Shown: piece after piece, positions 42,704 to 51,954 of the stretch | Numbering within the stretch: the first letter of the stretch is position 1 | Layout: every line of letters starts with the position of its first letter | Source of the DNA: UBA5859 sp041940025 | GTDB taxonomy: Bacteria; Pseudomonadota; Gammaproteobacteria; UBA5859 | Length of the DNA stretch: 64,000 nucleotides | Reading direction: 5' to 3' | Assembly (NCBI GenBank): GCA_041940025.1 | Contig: JBGTSY010000010.1 | Span: forward strand, 1 to 64,000 | Translations under genes and position numbers: made by a program | Notes under the pieces: generated by a model | What the model was told of the DNA's origin: nothing | What the model saw: the letters and a program-made list of their open reading frames with translations, nothing else | The model's database searches: none

Positions 42704-44155
42704 TTGTTTAAGGGAAGAAAACAGACTGTAAAATTTGCGCCTCAAACAAGCCTATTAGTTCTTTTGATGGGTTGGTGTTTGCTAGTACCCAACGCAGTTT
42801 GGGCGTTGGAGCTACGCGGTCTGCCAGATTTTACGACTCTGGTGAAACAGAACGGCGCGTCTGTGGTGAACATTAGCACCACTCAAAAAGTATCCAGTCA
42901 GATCCAGGGGTTGCCCCCAGGAATGAATATCCCGGATATCCCGGAAGATAGTCCCCTTAGAGAATTTTTTGAACATTTTTTTAGCGAAGAAGGACCGCGA
43001 GAATTTGATTCTCGATCTTTGGGCTCGGGTTTTTTTATTTCCGATGACGGTTACATCATTACCAATCATCATGTTATTGACGGTGCGGATGAAATCCTCG
43101 TACGTCTATCGGATAGACGTGAATTAGTTGCGGAGGTGATCGGTAGCGATCCCCGCAGTGATATTGCTTTAATCAAGATAGATGCAACAGATTTACCCAC
43201 TGTCCGCACCGGTAAAGTTGATGATTTAGAGGTGGGCGAGTGGGTGTTAGCTATCGGCTCTCCCTTCGGATTCGATTATTCGGTCACCGCGGGCATCGTC
43301 AGCGCCAAAGGGCGGGCATTACCCAGAGAGAATTATGTGCCCTTTATCCAAACTGATGTGGCCATTAATCCCGGTAATTCAGGGGGGCCGCTGTTTAACA
43401 TGGATGGAGAAGTGATTGGTGTCAATTCCCAGATATACAGTCGCACCGGTGGATTCATGGGACTTTCCTTTGCGGTGCCGATCGACGTCGCCATGGATGT
43501 GGTGAATCAGCTTAAAGAGAATGGCCGCGTTTCAAGAGGCTGGTTAGGTGTGTTAATACAAGATATCACTTCTGAACTGGCGCAAAGTTTTGGTCTCAAG
43601 AAACCTGAGGGCGCACTGGTGGCGAAAGTATTGCCAGATAGTCCCTCTGAGCAGGGCGGCATTCAGGTCGGTGATATTATCCTGGAGTTTAATCATACCC
43701 CTATTGATAAGTCTTCTGATCTGCCTCCGCTCGTGGGACGCACTCCCGTTGAGACAAAGGTGCCAGTGAAGGTGCTGCGTGAGGGTAAAATCAAAACCCT
43801 GACCATCACATTGGGAGAGTTACCTGAAGAGACGTTAGCGAAAGACACCGGTGGTGACAATAGAAGCGGTGATCAGTTCGATAAACTGGGATTATCGGTG
43901 AAAGAAGTACCCTCTTCAATACGAGAAAAGATGGATCTCGGTAAAGGGGGTGTCTATGTGGAACTGGCGGGACCTGGCCCCGCGAGAGATGCCGGAATCG
44001 GTCGAGGGGATGTACTGACCATGCTGAATGGTCAACGCATTAAAGGGACGAAGCACTATGGTGAATTACTCCGGGCTTTACCTGAAAAAGGCATTGTTCC
44101 GGTATTGATTCACAAACCCAACGGTCCGGTATTTCAAGCTATCAAAATAGAATAG
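42704..44155 (+). CDS. mucD: Periplasmic serine protease Do, MucD/DegP family
   Basis: A 483-residue HtrA protease with signal peptide (LLVLLMGWCLLVPNAVWA). The catalytic triad is H123 (TNHHV), D153 (RSDIAL) and S226 (GNSGGPL), followed by two PDZ domains (GWLGVLIQDITSELAQSFGL and the last 90 residues, with GPARDAGIGRGDVLTMLNGQ). It degrades or refolds misfolded envelope proteins. It starts at TTG, with GAGGGGG upstream at good spacing. Position after rseC matches mucC-mucD of Pseudomonas. Confidence 0.95.
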   Translation: MFKGRKQTVKFAPQTSLLVLLMGWCLLVPNAVWALELRGLPDFTTLVKQNGASVVNISTTQKVSSQIQGLPPGMNIPDIPEDSPLREFFEHFFSEEGPREFDSRSLGSGFFISDDGYIITNHHVIDGADEILVRLSDRRELVAEVIGSDPRSDIALIKIDATDLPTVRTGKVDDLEVGEWVLAIGSPFGFDYSVTAGIVSAKGRALPRENYVPFIQTDVAINPGNSGGPLFNMDGEVIGVNSQIYSRTGGFMGLSFAVPIDVAMDVVNQLKENGRVSRGWLGVLIQDITSELAQSFGLKKPEGALVAKVLPDSPSEQGGIQVGDIILEFNHTPIDKSSDLPPLVGRTPVETKVPVKVLREGKIKTLTITLGELPEETLAKDTGGDNRSGDQFDKLGLSVKEVPSSIREKMDLGKGGVYVELAGPGPARDAGIGRGDVLTMLNGQRIKGTKHYGELLRALPEKGIVPVLIHKPNGPVFQAIKIE

Positions 44156-44183
44156 CTGACAGAATTTATTTATCTCAATATTC

Positions 44184-44447
44184 ATGGCCGATCTCTATCT
44201 ATACGGTGCCGCCTATTGTCACCTCTGTGAGGAGATGCGTGCGGCACTGGCACCACTGGCGACCGAGTTAAACTTTACTGTACATTGGGTCGAGATAGAT
44301 GAGCATCCGCAGCTAGAAGATCAATTTCGTGAAAAGATACCGGTGTTGGTCTATCAGGAACAAGAGATATGTCATTATCATCTAGACGAACAAGCGCTAC
44401 GAAGTTGCCTCAATCCTGATGTTTCATCCAATGGTCGTTCTGTTTAA
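44184..44447 (+). CDS. Glutaredoxin-like DUF836 protein
   Basis: An 87-residue thioredoxin-fold protein with an N-terminal CxxC (YCHLC at residues 12-15 region) and the cis-Pro in KIPVLVYQEQEI. It resembles the small DUF836 glutaredoxins often found between mucD and lepA in gammaproteobacteria. The partner is unknown. No signal peptide, so cytoplasmic. Confidence 0.82.
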   Translation: MADLYLYGAAYCHLCEEMRAALAPLATELNFTVHWVEIDEHPQLEDQFREKIPVLVYQEQEICHYHLDEQALRSCLNPDVSSNGRSV

Positions 44448-44462
44448 GTTGAATTGAATCAC

Positions 44463-46259
44463 ATGAAGTATACACGTAACTTTTCTATTATCGCCCACAT
44501 CGATCATGGCAAATCCACCTTGTCTGATAGGTTAATCCAAATGTGTGGTGGTTTATCCGAGCGAGAAATGGCCGAGCAAGTGTTGGATACCATGGACATT
44601 GAGCGTGAACGCGGAATTACCATCAAGGCGCAGAGTGTCACGCTGAACTATCAAGCCTCAGACGGCAACCAATACCAACTCAACTTTATCGACACACCAG
44701 GACATGTGGACTTTTGTTATGAGGTGTCTCGCTCCTTGGCTGCCTGCGAAGGGGCCTTATTGGTGGTGGATGCAGCGCAGGGAGTGGAAGCGCAAAGTGT
44801 AGCCAATTGTTATACCGCCATCGAACAAGGTCTAGAGGTGATTCCGGTATTGAATAAGATGGATTTACCGCAAGCGGACCCCGACCGTGTGAAGCAAGAG
44901 ATTGAAGAGATTATAGGCATAGACGCAAGCGACGCATTAGCTGTGAGTGCAAAGACTGGGGCGGGAATCGATTTGTTACTCGAAACACTTGTCGCCAAGA
45001 TCCCGCCGCCGATAGGCGATCCCGAACTGCCCCTACAGGCGCTTATTATTGATTCATGGTTTGACAACTATCTCGGCGTGGTCAGTCTGGTGCGTATCAA
45101 ACAGGGTACGCTAAAGGTAAAAGATAAGATCAAAGTGATGTCTACTGGTCAGTTGCATCTTGTGGACGGGCTGGGTATTTTCACCCCTAAACGGCAGCCA
45201 AAGGATCGGTTGGCCGCCGGCGAGGTGGGTTATATGGTGGCGAGTATCAAAGATATTTTAGGTGCGCCAGTTGGCGATACCTTGACTCACGCCAGTCGCC
45301 CAGCTGATACAGCGTTACCAGGGTTTCAAAAGGTCAAGCCTCAAGTCTATGCTGGATTATTCCCGGTGGATTCCGGGGACTATGAAAGTTTTCGTGATGC
45401 CTTGGCGAAATTGAGCATCAATGACGCTTCCTTGGAATATGAACCTGAAAGTTCGCAAGCGCTTGGCTTCGGTTTTCGCTGCGGCTTTTTGGGCATGCTG
45501 CATATGGAGATCATCCAGGAGCGTCTGGAGCGCGATTACAATCTGAATCTGATAACGACCGCGCCCACGGTGGCCTATGAGCTATTGCTAACGGATGACA
45601 GCTTGCAGCAAATCCACAATCCTTCCGAGTTGCCTGAAAGCACAAAACTGCAGGAGATACGGGAACCCATTGCCGAGGTCAATGTTTTGGTACCGCAGGA
45701 GTATATCGGTAATGTGATTGGCTTGTGTGTGGAGAAACGCGGCGTACAGAGACGCATGCAGTATTTGGGCAAACAGGTTTCTCTGTGCTATGACATCCCC
45801 ATGAATGAAGTCGTGTTGGATTTTTTTGACAAATTAAAGTCTGTCAGCCGAGGATACGCCTCGTTAGATTACAGCTTTAAACAATTTCAACCTGCAAATT
45901 TAGTGAAGCTGGATATTCTCATCAATGGTGATAGGGTAGATGCACTCTCTATCATCGTGCATAGAGAATTTGCGCAATCGAGGGGGCGGTTGCTCACAGA
46001 AAAGATGAAGGAGATTATTCCGCGACAGATGTACGATGTGGCCGTGCAAGCAGCAATAGGCAACCAAATCATTGCCCGCCAAACTGTCAAGGCATTGCGC
46101 AAAAACGTCACTGCTAAGTGTTATGGGGGAGATATTACTCGAAAACGAAAATTGCTTGAGAAGCAGAAAGCGGGTAAAAAAAGAATGAAACAATTTGGTA
46201 GAGTGGAAATTCCTCAAGAAGCCTTTTTGGCTGTACTAAAAGTGGACAATAATAAGTAA
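44463..46259 (+). CDS. lepA: Elongation factor 4 (LepA)
   Basis: A 598-residue translational GTPase. G1 AHIDHGKSTLSDRL, G2 RERGITIKAQSVTL, G3 DTPGHVDF, G4 NKMDLP and the LepA C-terminal domain (GYASLDYSFKQFQPANLVKL, GGDITRKRKLLEKQKAGKKR) are intact. The start is placed at the ATG at 44463 (MKYTRNFS), as in the family; a TTG three codons earlier is less likely. Its stop overlaps the lepB start (TAATG). Confidence 0.97.
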   Translation: MKYTRNFSIIAHIDHGKSTLSDRLIQMCGGLSEREMAEQVLDTMDIERERGITIKAQSVTLNYQASDGNQYQLNFIDTPGHVDFCYEVSRSLAACEGALLVVDAAQGVEAQSVANCYTAIEQGLEVIPVLNKMDLPQADPDRVKQEIEEIIGIDASDALAVSAKTGAGIDLLLETLVAKIPPPIGDPELPLQALIIDSWFDNYLGVVSLVRIKQGTLKVKDKIKVMSTGQLHLVDGLGIFTPKRQPKDRLAAGEVGYMVASIKDILGAPVGDTLTHASRPADTALPGFQKVKPQVYAGLFPVDSGDYESFRDALAKLSINDASLEYEPESSQALGFGFRCGFLGMLHMEIIQERLERDYNLNLITTAPTVAYELLLTDDSLQQIHNPSELPESTKLQEIREPIAEVNVLVPQEYIGNVIGLCVEKRGVQRRMQYLGKQVSLCYDIPMNEVVLDFFDKLKSVSRGYASLDYSFKQFQPANLVKLDILINGDRVDALSIIVHREFAQSRGRLLTEKMKEIIPRQMYDVAVQAAIGNQIIARQTVKALRKNVTAKCYGGDITRKRKLLEKQKAGKKRMKQFGRVEIPQEAFLAVLKVDNNK

Positions 46260-47068
46260 TGGATTTTGCAACTATTCTATTTTTTGGCGCTGTGACATCT
46301 GGCGTGATTTGGGGTTTTGATGCATGGGTATTGGCCCCTAAAAGGCAGCAAAACTTGCCTCCACCAGGTGAGGGTGAAGACGTTGACCCTCATGCAGGTG
46401 AGAGTAAACTGGTGGAGATCGCGCGTTCGATCTTTCCAGTGTTGGTGATTGTTTTTTTCCTGCGTTCATTTTTAGTGGAGCCTTTTCGCATTCCCTCTGG
46501 CTCTATGATCCCTACGCTATTGGTGGGAGATTTTATTCTCGTCAATAAATATGCCTACGGAATTCGCTTACCGGTGATTGAGCAGAAAGTGGTGGATCTT
46601 GGTGTGCCTGAGCGCGGGGATGTGGTGGTGTTTCGATATCCCTCCCAGCCAAATATCGACTATATCAAGCGCTTAGTGGGTTTGCCTGGTGACAGGATTG
46701 CTTATTATCGAAAACAGCTCACTATCAATGGACAGCCGGTACCGAAGGAATTTAGTCGCATGTATCCGGGCAGCGGTGGCCATGTAGACGGTTTAACCGG
46801 AAGCGATGAATATTTGGAAGATCTATTTGGACGTTCTCATCGGATCTTAGAATCGAGAAGACGTTTGGGTGCTGGGGAAGGAGAGTGGGTGGTTCCAGAG
46901 GGGCATTATTTCGTCATGGGAGACAATCGGGACAATAGTCACGATAGCAGAATGTGGGGGTTTGTCTCAGATGAGTTCCTAGTTGGCAAGGCGTTTGCAA
47001 TTTGGATGAACTGGGACAGCACTAACAAACGGGTTGGATGGCGACGTATCGGAACCCTAATCGAATAG
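46259..47068 (+). CDS. lepB: Signal peptidase I
   Basis: A 269-residue inner-membrane protease that removes Sec and Tat signal peptides. An N-terminal helix, a second helix (FPVLVIVFFLRSFLVEPFRI), the catalytic Ser82 in IPSGSMIPTL and the general base Lys137 in DYIKRLVGLPGD are present, with the C-terminal MGDNRDNSHDSRMWGFV box. It is translationally coupled to lepA. Confidence 0.96.
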   Translation: MDFATILFFGAVTSGVIWGFDAWVLAPKRQQNLPPPGEGEDVDPHAGESKLVEIARSIFPVLVIVFFLRSFLVEPFRIPSGSMIPTLLVGDFILVNKYAYGIRLPVIEQKVVDLGVPERGDVVVFRYPSQPNIDYIKRLVGLPGDRIAYYRKQLTINGQPVPKEFSRMYPGSGGHVDGLTGSDEYLEDLFGRSHRILESRRRLGAGEGEWVVPEGHYFVMGDNRDNSHDSRMWGFVSDEFLVGKAFAIWMNWDSTNKRVGWRRIGTLIE

Positions 47069-47094
47069 TGGACTCTTGGCAAGGAGGCCAAGTC

Positions 47095-47472
47095 ATGGGT
47101 GATTTTTATCAAAAGCAGACAGGCATTACCGGTATCGGATTGATGGTTATTTTTTTCCTGATAGGATTTTTTGTCTTGTTGGGGATAAGAATGGTCCCTC
47201 TCTACCTAAATAATATAAAAGTGGCCAATATTATCAGTGGGCTTGATTCCATACCGCAGTTGGGAACCAAGTCTATTCCGGAAATCAAACAGGCCGTCAA
47301 TCGTCGTTTTGAGGTGGATGATGTTCAATTTATCAACGGGAAAGATATCAAGTTTGAACGCGCCGATCAGCGCCTTCGTGTGGTGGCAGAATATGAAGCA
47401 CGCACGCAAATTTTTGCCAATGTAGACATAGTGGTGAGTTTTAATGAGTCTGTTGAGTTAGTGACTCAGTGA
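47095..47472 (+). CDS. DUF4845 membrane protein
   Basis: A 125-residue protein with one N-terminal helix (GIGLMVIFFLIGFFVLLGIR) and a soluble periplasmic domain. It is a known small neighbour between lepB and rnc in Pseudomonas-like genomes; function unknown. The frame opens earlier (47038), inside lepB, but AAGGAGG at 47081-47087, seven bases before the ATG at 47095, fixes the start. The stop overlaps the rnc GTG start. Confidence 0.88.
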   Translation: MGDFYQKQTGITGIGLMVIFFLIGFFVLLGIRMVPLYLNNIKVANIISGLDSIPQLGTKSIPEIKQAVNRRFEVDDVQFINGKDIKFERADQRLRVVAEYEARTQIFANVDIVVSFNESVELVTQ

Positions 47473-48161
47473 GAAAACCTTTAAATCAACTAGAATCTCA
47501 ACTCAATCTTTCTTTTCGTTCTAAAAGTCTGTTCAAACAGGCGTTGACCCATCGTAGCGCAGATAGCCAGCATAACGAGCGGCTCGAATTTTTGGGTGAC
47601 TCAATCGTTAATTTTGTCATTGCGGAAGCGCTTTACCATAAGTTTCCTGGGGCAAAAGAGGGGGACCTCAGTCGCATGCGCGCCTCCCTAGTCTGCCAAA
47701 AGGGATTAGCTGTTGTCGCCAAGCGCTTGGCGCTCGGAGACTATATTCATCTGGGTTCAGGGGAAATGAAGTCTGGCGGTAGAAATCGTGAGTCTATTTT
47801 ATCTGATACATTAGAAGCCTTAATTGGCGCCCTCTACTTAGATAGGGGGATGGTCGAGACGCAGACACAGATTTTAAACTGGTTCCAGCACTCCCTTGAT
47901 GCCATCGCCCCTGATGAGTGTCAAAAGGATGCAAAAACCAGGTTGCAGGAAAAGTTACAAGCGGAAAAATTACCCCTGCCTGAGTATCAAGTGGTCGCAA
48001 CAAGCGGTGAGGATCATGCGCAGGTGTTTAAAGTGAGAATTGAAGTGGAGAATTTCGCACCTATTGAAGTTGAGGGCAGCAGTAAACGGCGGGCAGAGCA
48101 GAAGGCTGCCGAGCGCATTTTGCAGATCTGGTCAGCTTCCGAGACGGACGATGGTTTATAA
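47469..48161 (+). CDS. rnc: Ribonuclease III
   Basis: A 230-residue dsRNA endonuclease processing rRNA precursors and regulatory duplexes. The RNase III signature ERLEFLGDSIVNFVI is intact, with ESILSDTLEALIGALYLD holding the other acidic metal ligands, and a C-terminal dsRBD (DAKTRLQEKLQAEKLPLPEY ... GSSKRRAEQKAAERIL). It starts with GTG overlapping the previous stop and overlaps era by 11 bases. Confidence 0.96.
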   Translation: MRKPLNQLESQLNLSFRSKSLFKQALTHRSADSQHNERLEFLGDSIVNFVIAEALYHKFPGAKEGDLSRMRASLVCQKGLAVVAKRLALGDYIHLGSGEMKSGGRNRESILSDTLEALIGALYLDRGMVETQTQILNWFQHSLDAIAPDECQKDAKTRLQEKLQAEKLPLPEYQVVATSGEDHAQVFKVRIEVENFAPIEVEGSSKRRAEQKAAERILQIWSASETDDGL

Positions 48162-49038
48162 GTCTGGAATGGTGGCGATAGTGGGTCGCCCCAATGTAGG
48201 AAAATCCACCTTATTGAATCATTGCTTGGGACAGAAACTCAGCATCACCTCCCGCAAACCCCAAACTACCCGGCACCAAATAATGGGCATCTACAGTGCC
48301 GAGAACGGCCAGATAGTGTTTATCGACACACCGGGCATGCATCAACGGCAAGGGCGTGCACTGAATCGCTATATGAATAAGGCGGCCACTGCCAGTCTGC
48401 TGGGTGTAGATTTGGTTGTCTGGGTGGTGGATGCGAACAACTATACGGATGATGACGATTGGATTTTGCAAAAAATTAAAAATGCAGATCTACCCTGTAT
48501 TTTGGTGTTGAATAAAATTGATAACCTAGCGGATAAAACGCAATTGCTTCCCAAAATTGAGGGCTATCTAAAGCGTTATCCTTTTCAAGAAATCGTGCCT
48601 ATTTCCGCGTTAAAATCTGAAAATATAGAGGTGCTCTTAGACACGATTCTAGAGCACTTGGAAGAAGGCGCGCCAATCTTCCCGGAAGATCAATTGACAG
48701 ATAAGAGTGAACGGTTTTTAGCAGCGGAAATCGTTCGTGAAAAGTTGACTCGAAGTTTAGGGCAGGAGTTGCCCTACGCATTAACAGTTGCCATTGAGCA
48801 ATTTAAAGAGGAAAAAAAGTGTCTGCATATTGGGACGGTGATTTGGGTGGAACGTGACAGCCAAAAAGCGATAGTCATCGGCAAGCAGGGGCGGCGTTTA
48901 AAGCAGGTCGGTCAGGATGCACGTTTGGATATGGAGAAATTGTTTGCGCAAAAAGTGATGCTGCAATTGTGGGTAAAGGTCAAATCAGGTTGGTCGGATG
49001 ATGAAAATTTATTGCCGCAATTTGGTTACCATGAATGA
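48151..49038 (+). CDS. era: GTPase Era
   Basis: A 295-residue GTPase with a KH domain that helps 30S maturation by binding the 16S rRNA 3' end. GRPNVGKSTLLNHCLGQK, DTPGMHQRQGRALNRYMNKA, NKID and the KH part VIGKQGRRLKQVGQDARLDM with LWVKVKSGWSDDE are clear. The open frame begins at 48040 inside rnc, but the ATG at 48151 gives the family N-terminus. Confidence 0.96.
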   Translation: MVYKSGMVAIVGRPNVGKSTLLNHCLGQKLSITSRKPQTTRHQIMGIYSAENGQIVFIDTPGMHQRQGRALNRYMNKAATASLLGVDLVVWVVDANNYTDDDDWILQKIKNADLPCILVLNKIDNLADKTQLLPKIEGYLKRYPFQEIVPISALKSENIEVLLDTILEHLEEGAPIFPEDQLTDKSERFLAAEIVREKLTRSLGQELPYALTVAIEQFKEEKKCLHIGTVIWVERDSQKAIVIGKQGRRLKQVGQDARLDMEKLFAQKVMLQLWVKVKSGWSDDENLLPQFGYHE

Positions 49039-49066
49039 ACTCGATGCCTTAATGCATTAGGTAGAT

Positions 49067-49786
49067 ATGACTCAGTTATGCCAATCTCAGGCATATGTAT
49101 TACATAGCCGTCCTTATCGCGAAAGCAGTCGTTTATTGGACTGTTTCACACGCGATACTGGGCGAGTATCCTTGGTGGCCAATGGGTTAAAGAGAAAAAA
49201 TGCAGCGCATGGCGCCGCACAACATCTTTTTCTACCGCTGCAAATCAGTTGGCGCGGGCAGTCTGGATTGTGCAGATTACTCAGTGCTGAGGCACTAGGG
49301 CCCCATCGTCTGTTGTCCGGGCATGGGCTTTATACGGGGCTCTATTTAAATGAATTGCTTGTACGCCTGTTGGCGCTGCATGATGCGCATCCCCCATTGT
49401 TTGACCTATATGAACAGCAGGTAGGGGAACTCGCACTGCATGGACCCAATGAACATTCCCTGCGCCATTTTGAGATTAAACTGTTGCAGCAAATCGGTTT
49501 TGAGTTGCAGTTGGATAAAGATGTTCAGGGCACACCTATTCAGCCTGGATTACAATATTATTATCGTTTTGGTGAAGGGGTGCATGCCGCTTCTGATGAG
49601 CTCACAGCACGGGGGCAGGGCATGTGCATTGCGGGCGACAGTTTGTTGCAAATGGCATCGGGGAATAAGATGTCTTCCGAAACACTAAAAGACGCCAAGA
49701 GATTGATTCGCATGGCGCTACATCATGTATTAGAAGGGCGTCCCCTGCATAGCAGAGCGCTATTTAAAAAGGTTTTAAAGAAATGA
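49067..49786 (+). CDS. recO: DNA repair protein RecO
   Basis: A 239-residue recombination mediator that works with RecR and RecF to load RecA. An N-terminal OB-fold segment (QAYVLHSRPYRESSRLLDCF, DTGRVSLVANGLKR) is followed by a helical domain (FEIKLLQQIGFELQLD). The zinc-binding cysteines of some RecO proteins are lacking, as in E. coli RecO. It overlaps pdxJ by four bases. Confidence 0.92.
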   Translation: MTQLCQSQAYVLHSRPYRESSRLLDCFTRDTGRVSLVANGLKRKNAAHGAAQHLFLPLQISWRGQSGLCRLLSAEALGPHRLLSGHGLYTGLYLNELLVRLLALHDAHPPLFDLYEQQVGELALHGPNEHSLRHFEIKLLQQIGFELQLDKDVQGTPIQPGLQYYYRFGEGVHAASDELTARGQGMCIAGDSLLQMASGNKMSSETLKDAKRLIRMALHHVLEGRPLHSRALFKKVLKK

Positions 49787-50529
49787 GTGTGACCGAAAAT
49801 AAGTGTCTCCACCTGGGGGTGAATATTGATCATGTGGCGACCTTGCGCCAGGCCAGAGGTACTGCTTATCCCGATCCCATTCAGGCGGCTCAAATGGCAG
49901 AGGTGGCAGGTGCCGATGGCATAACATTGCACCTACGGGAAGATCGTCGCCATATACAGGACAGAGATCTAGAGCGACTACTGGAAGTGGCGCAGATCCC
50001 GGTGAATTTGGAAATGGCGGTGACAGAGGAGATGCTCGATATCGCCAGCCGCTTAAAGCCAGAGAAGGTTTGCCTGGTGCCGGAGAAACGCGCGGAATTG
50101 ACCACTGAAGGTGGATTGGATGTGGTGGCACAGGCGCGGCATGTGCGGCAGGCCTGTGAACAACTGGCCGCAAATGGTATTGAAGTGTCTCTGTTTATAG
50201 ATGCTGATCTCGATCAAATCCAAGCGGCAAAAGCCGCCGCAGTGCCGGTTATTGAGTTACATACTGGTCCCTACGCAGAGGCTAAAGGGGCGTTGCGGGA
50301 ACGCGAATTGGCGCGTCTACAGAGTGCTGCTCAGGCAGCAATGGAAATGGGATTGAAAGTGAATGCCGGACATGGCCTTCACTATCACAATGTGCAGCCA
50401 GTGGCGGCGATAAAAGAATTAGCTGAATTAAACATCGGACATTCGATTATTGCCCATGCCCTGTGGGTGGGATTTGCCCAGGCAATCACCGAGATGAAAC
50501 AATTAATGTTTCAAGCGCGTCAAAGATGA
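49783..50529 (+). CDS. pdxJ: Pyridoxine 5'-phosphate synthase
   Basis: A 248-residue TIM-barrel enzyme joining 3-amino-1-hydroxyacetone 1-phosphate and deoxyxylulose 5-phosphate in vitamin B6 synthesis. LGVNIDHVATLRQARGTAYP, GITLHLREDRRHIQDRD, VCLVPEKRAELTTEGGLD and NAGHGLHYHNV are diagnostic. ATGA overlaps on both sides couple it to recO and acpS. Confidence 0.96.
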   Translation: MSVTENKCLHLGVNIDHVATLRQARGTAYPDPIQAAQMAEVAGADGITLHLREDRRHIQDRDLERLLEVAQIPVNLEMAVTEEMLDIASRLKPEKVCLVPEKRAELTTEGGLDVVAQARHVRQACEQLAANGIEVSLFIDADLDQIQAAKAAAVPVIELHTGPYAEAKGALRERELARLQSAAQAAMEMGLKVNAGHGLHYHNVQPVAAIKELAELNIGHSIIAHALWVGFAQAITEMKQLMFQARQR

Positions 50530-50912
50530 TATTGGGGCAAGGGATCGACATCGTTCAAATCAGCCGTATGGCCGCTGGTCTTGAGCGATTTGGTGAGCCA
50601 TTTGCAAAACGTCTGTTGTCCGCTTCAGAGTGGCCGGAATATCAACTGGCGCCACGGCCGGAGGCATTTCTTGCGAAGCGATTTGCTGCCAAGGAGGCAT
50701 TTGCAAAAGCATTGGGGACTGGATTTCGTGAGGGCTTGAGTTTTCGTCAAATTAGTGTGGTACACGACGATTTAGGGGCGCCAAAGTTCAAACTTACTGG
50801 TCAGGCTCAGACACGCATGCAACAACATCCTGGCGCGCGTTTACATCTTACACTTTCCGATGAACGTGAATACGCTGTGGCGATGGTGACGCTCGAAGCC
50901 ACTGATCTTTGA
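50526..50912 (+). CDS. acpS: Holo-[acyl-carrier-protein] synthase
   Basis: A 128-residue phosphopantetheinyl transferase that activates acyl carrier protein with CoA. The N-terminal GQGIDIVQISRM holds the Mg-binding Asp, and LAKRFAAKEAFAKALGTGFR the second metal Glu and Lys. The ATG at 50526 overlaps the pdxJ stop; an earlier in-frame ATG inside pdxJ is not used. Confidence 0.95.
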   Translation: MILGQGIDIVQISRMAAGLERFGEPFAKRLLSASEWPEYQLAPRPEAFLAKRFAAKEAFAKALGTGFREGLSFRQISVVHDDLGAPKFKLTGQAQTRMQQHPGARLHLTLSDEREYAVAMVTLEATDL

Positions 50913-51024
50913 TTCGTTTTTATGTTGTTAGTTAGGGGCACATTAGGCGCGAGTTCTGGTTCGCGCTAAAATACGCGCCCAGCCTGTTTTGGCAGGTGAG
51001 AATCATAGAAATTAGGAGAAGTTG

Positions 51025-51930
51025 GTGGCGCACCCGTTAGAATTTCCCACTATAGAGGCTTTCGTAGGAAATACGCCTTTGGTTCGTTTACAGCGTTTGG
51101 TCCCCACCGAGCGTGGCAATATTATTCTGGCCAAGTTAGAGGGCAACAATCCCGCAGGCTCGGTTAAAGATCGACCGGCTATGAGCATGATTACCCACGC
51201 CGAGACGCGGGGGCAAATCAAGCCGGGAGACAGACTAATTGAGGCGACTAGCGGTAACACGGGCATCGCATTGGCTATGGCTGCGGCCATCAAAGGCTAT
51301 CACCTGACACTTATTATGCCGCAACACATGAGCGTGGAAAGACGGGCAGTGATGAAAGCTTTTGGTGCAGAGATTGTCCTGGTTTCTAAGCAAGAAGGCA
51401 TGGAAGGTGCTCGTGATTTGGCGCTGGAGATGCAAGCAGAGGGCAAGGGGTTGGTGTTAGATCAGTTTGCTAACCCAGATAATCCCTTGGCCCATTATGA
51501 GGGCACCGCCGATGAAATTTGGCGGGATACTCAAGGGACACTCACCCATTTTGTCAGCTCAATGGGTACCACAGGCACCATTATGGGCTCTTCGCGTTAT
51601 TTCAAGCAGCGCAATGATGCGATTCAAATCGTTGGCGTACAGCCGGAAGAGGGTGCCAGCATTCCGGGTATTCGCCGTTGGCCGCCCGCATATTTACCCA
51701 AGATTTTTCAGCCGGAGCGTGTGGATAGAACTATAGATGTGAGTCAGCAGGAAGCGGAACAGATGACCCGAGCCTTGGCCGCCCAAGAGGGTATTTTTGC
51801 CGGGGTGTCATCGGGTGGTGCCTTGGCTGCGGCACTGCGATTAGAACAAGAAGTCGAGCAAGCCACTATCGTCACCATCGTCTGTGATCGGGGGGATCGT
51901 TATCTCTCCACCGATCTTTTCTCAAACTAA
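51025..51930 (+). CDS. cysM: Cysteine synthase B
   Basis: A 301-residue PLP enzyme making cysteine from O-acetylserine and sulfide or thiosulfate. The PLP lysine is in NNPAGSVKDRPA, the phosphate loop is EATSGNTGIALAMAAAIKGY, and SSMGTTGTIMGSSRYF is present. The GPGRRVYR-like C-terminal differences from CysK favour CysM. AGGAG at 51014-51018 is six bases from the GTG at 51025, better than the TTG at 51022. cysM-rlmD-relA is a Pseudomonas-type cluster. Confidence 0.93.
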   Translation: MAHPLEFPTIEAFVGNTPLVRLQRLVPTERGNIILAKLEGNNPAGSVKDRPAMSMITHAETRGQIKPGDRLIEATSGNTGIALAMAAAIKGYHLTLIMPQHMSVERRAVMKAFGAEIVLVSKQEGMEGARDLALEMQAEGKGLVLDQFANPDNPLAHYEGTADEIWRDTQGTLTHFVSSMGTTGTIMGSSRYFKQRNDAIQIVGVQPEEGASIPGIRRWPPAYLPKIFQPERVDRTIDVSQQEAEQMTRALAAQEGIFAGVSSGGALAAALRLEQEVEQATIVTIVCDRGDRYLSTDLFSN

Positions 51931-51954
51931 TAGTTAATCGGGATCGCTGATTGA

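Noticed and set aside
50947..50966. Stem GCGCGA/TCGCGC after acpS considered as terminator
   Set aside because: Only six base pairs, an eight-base loop and no T tract follow it.
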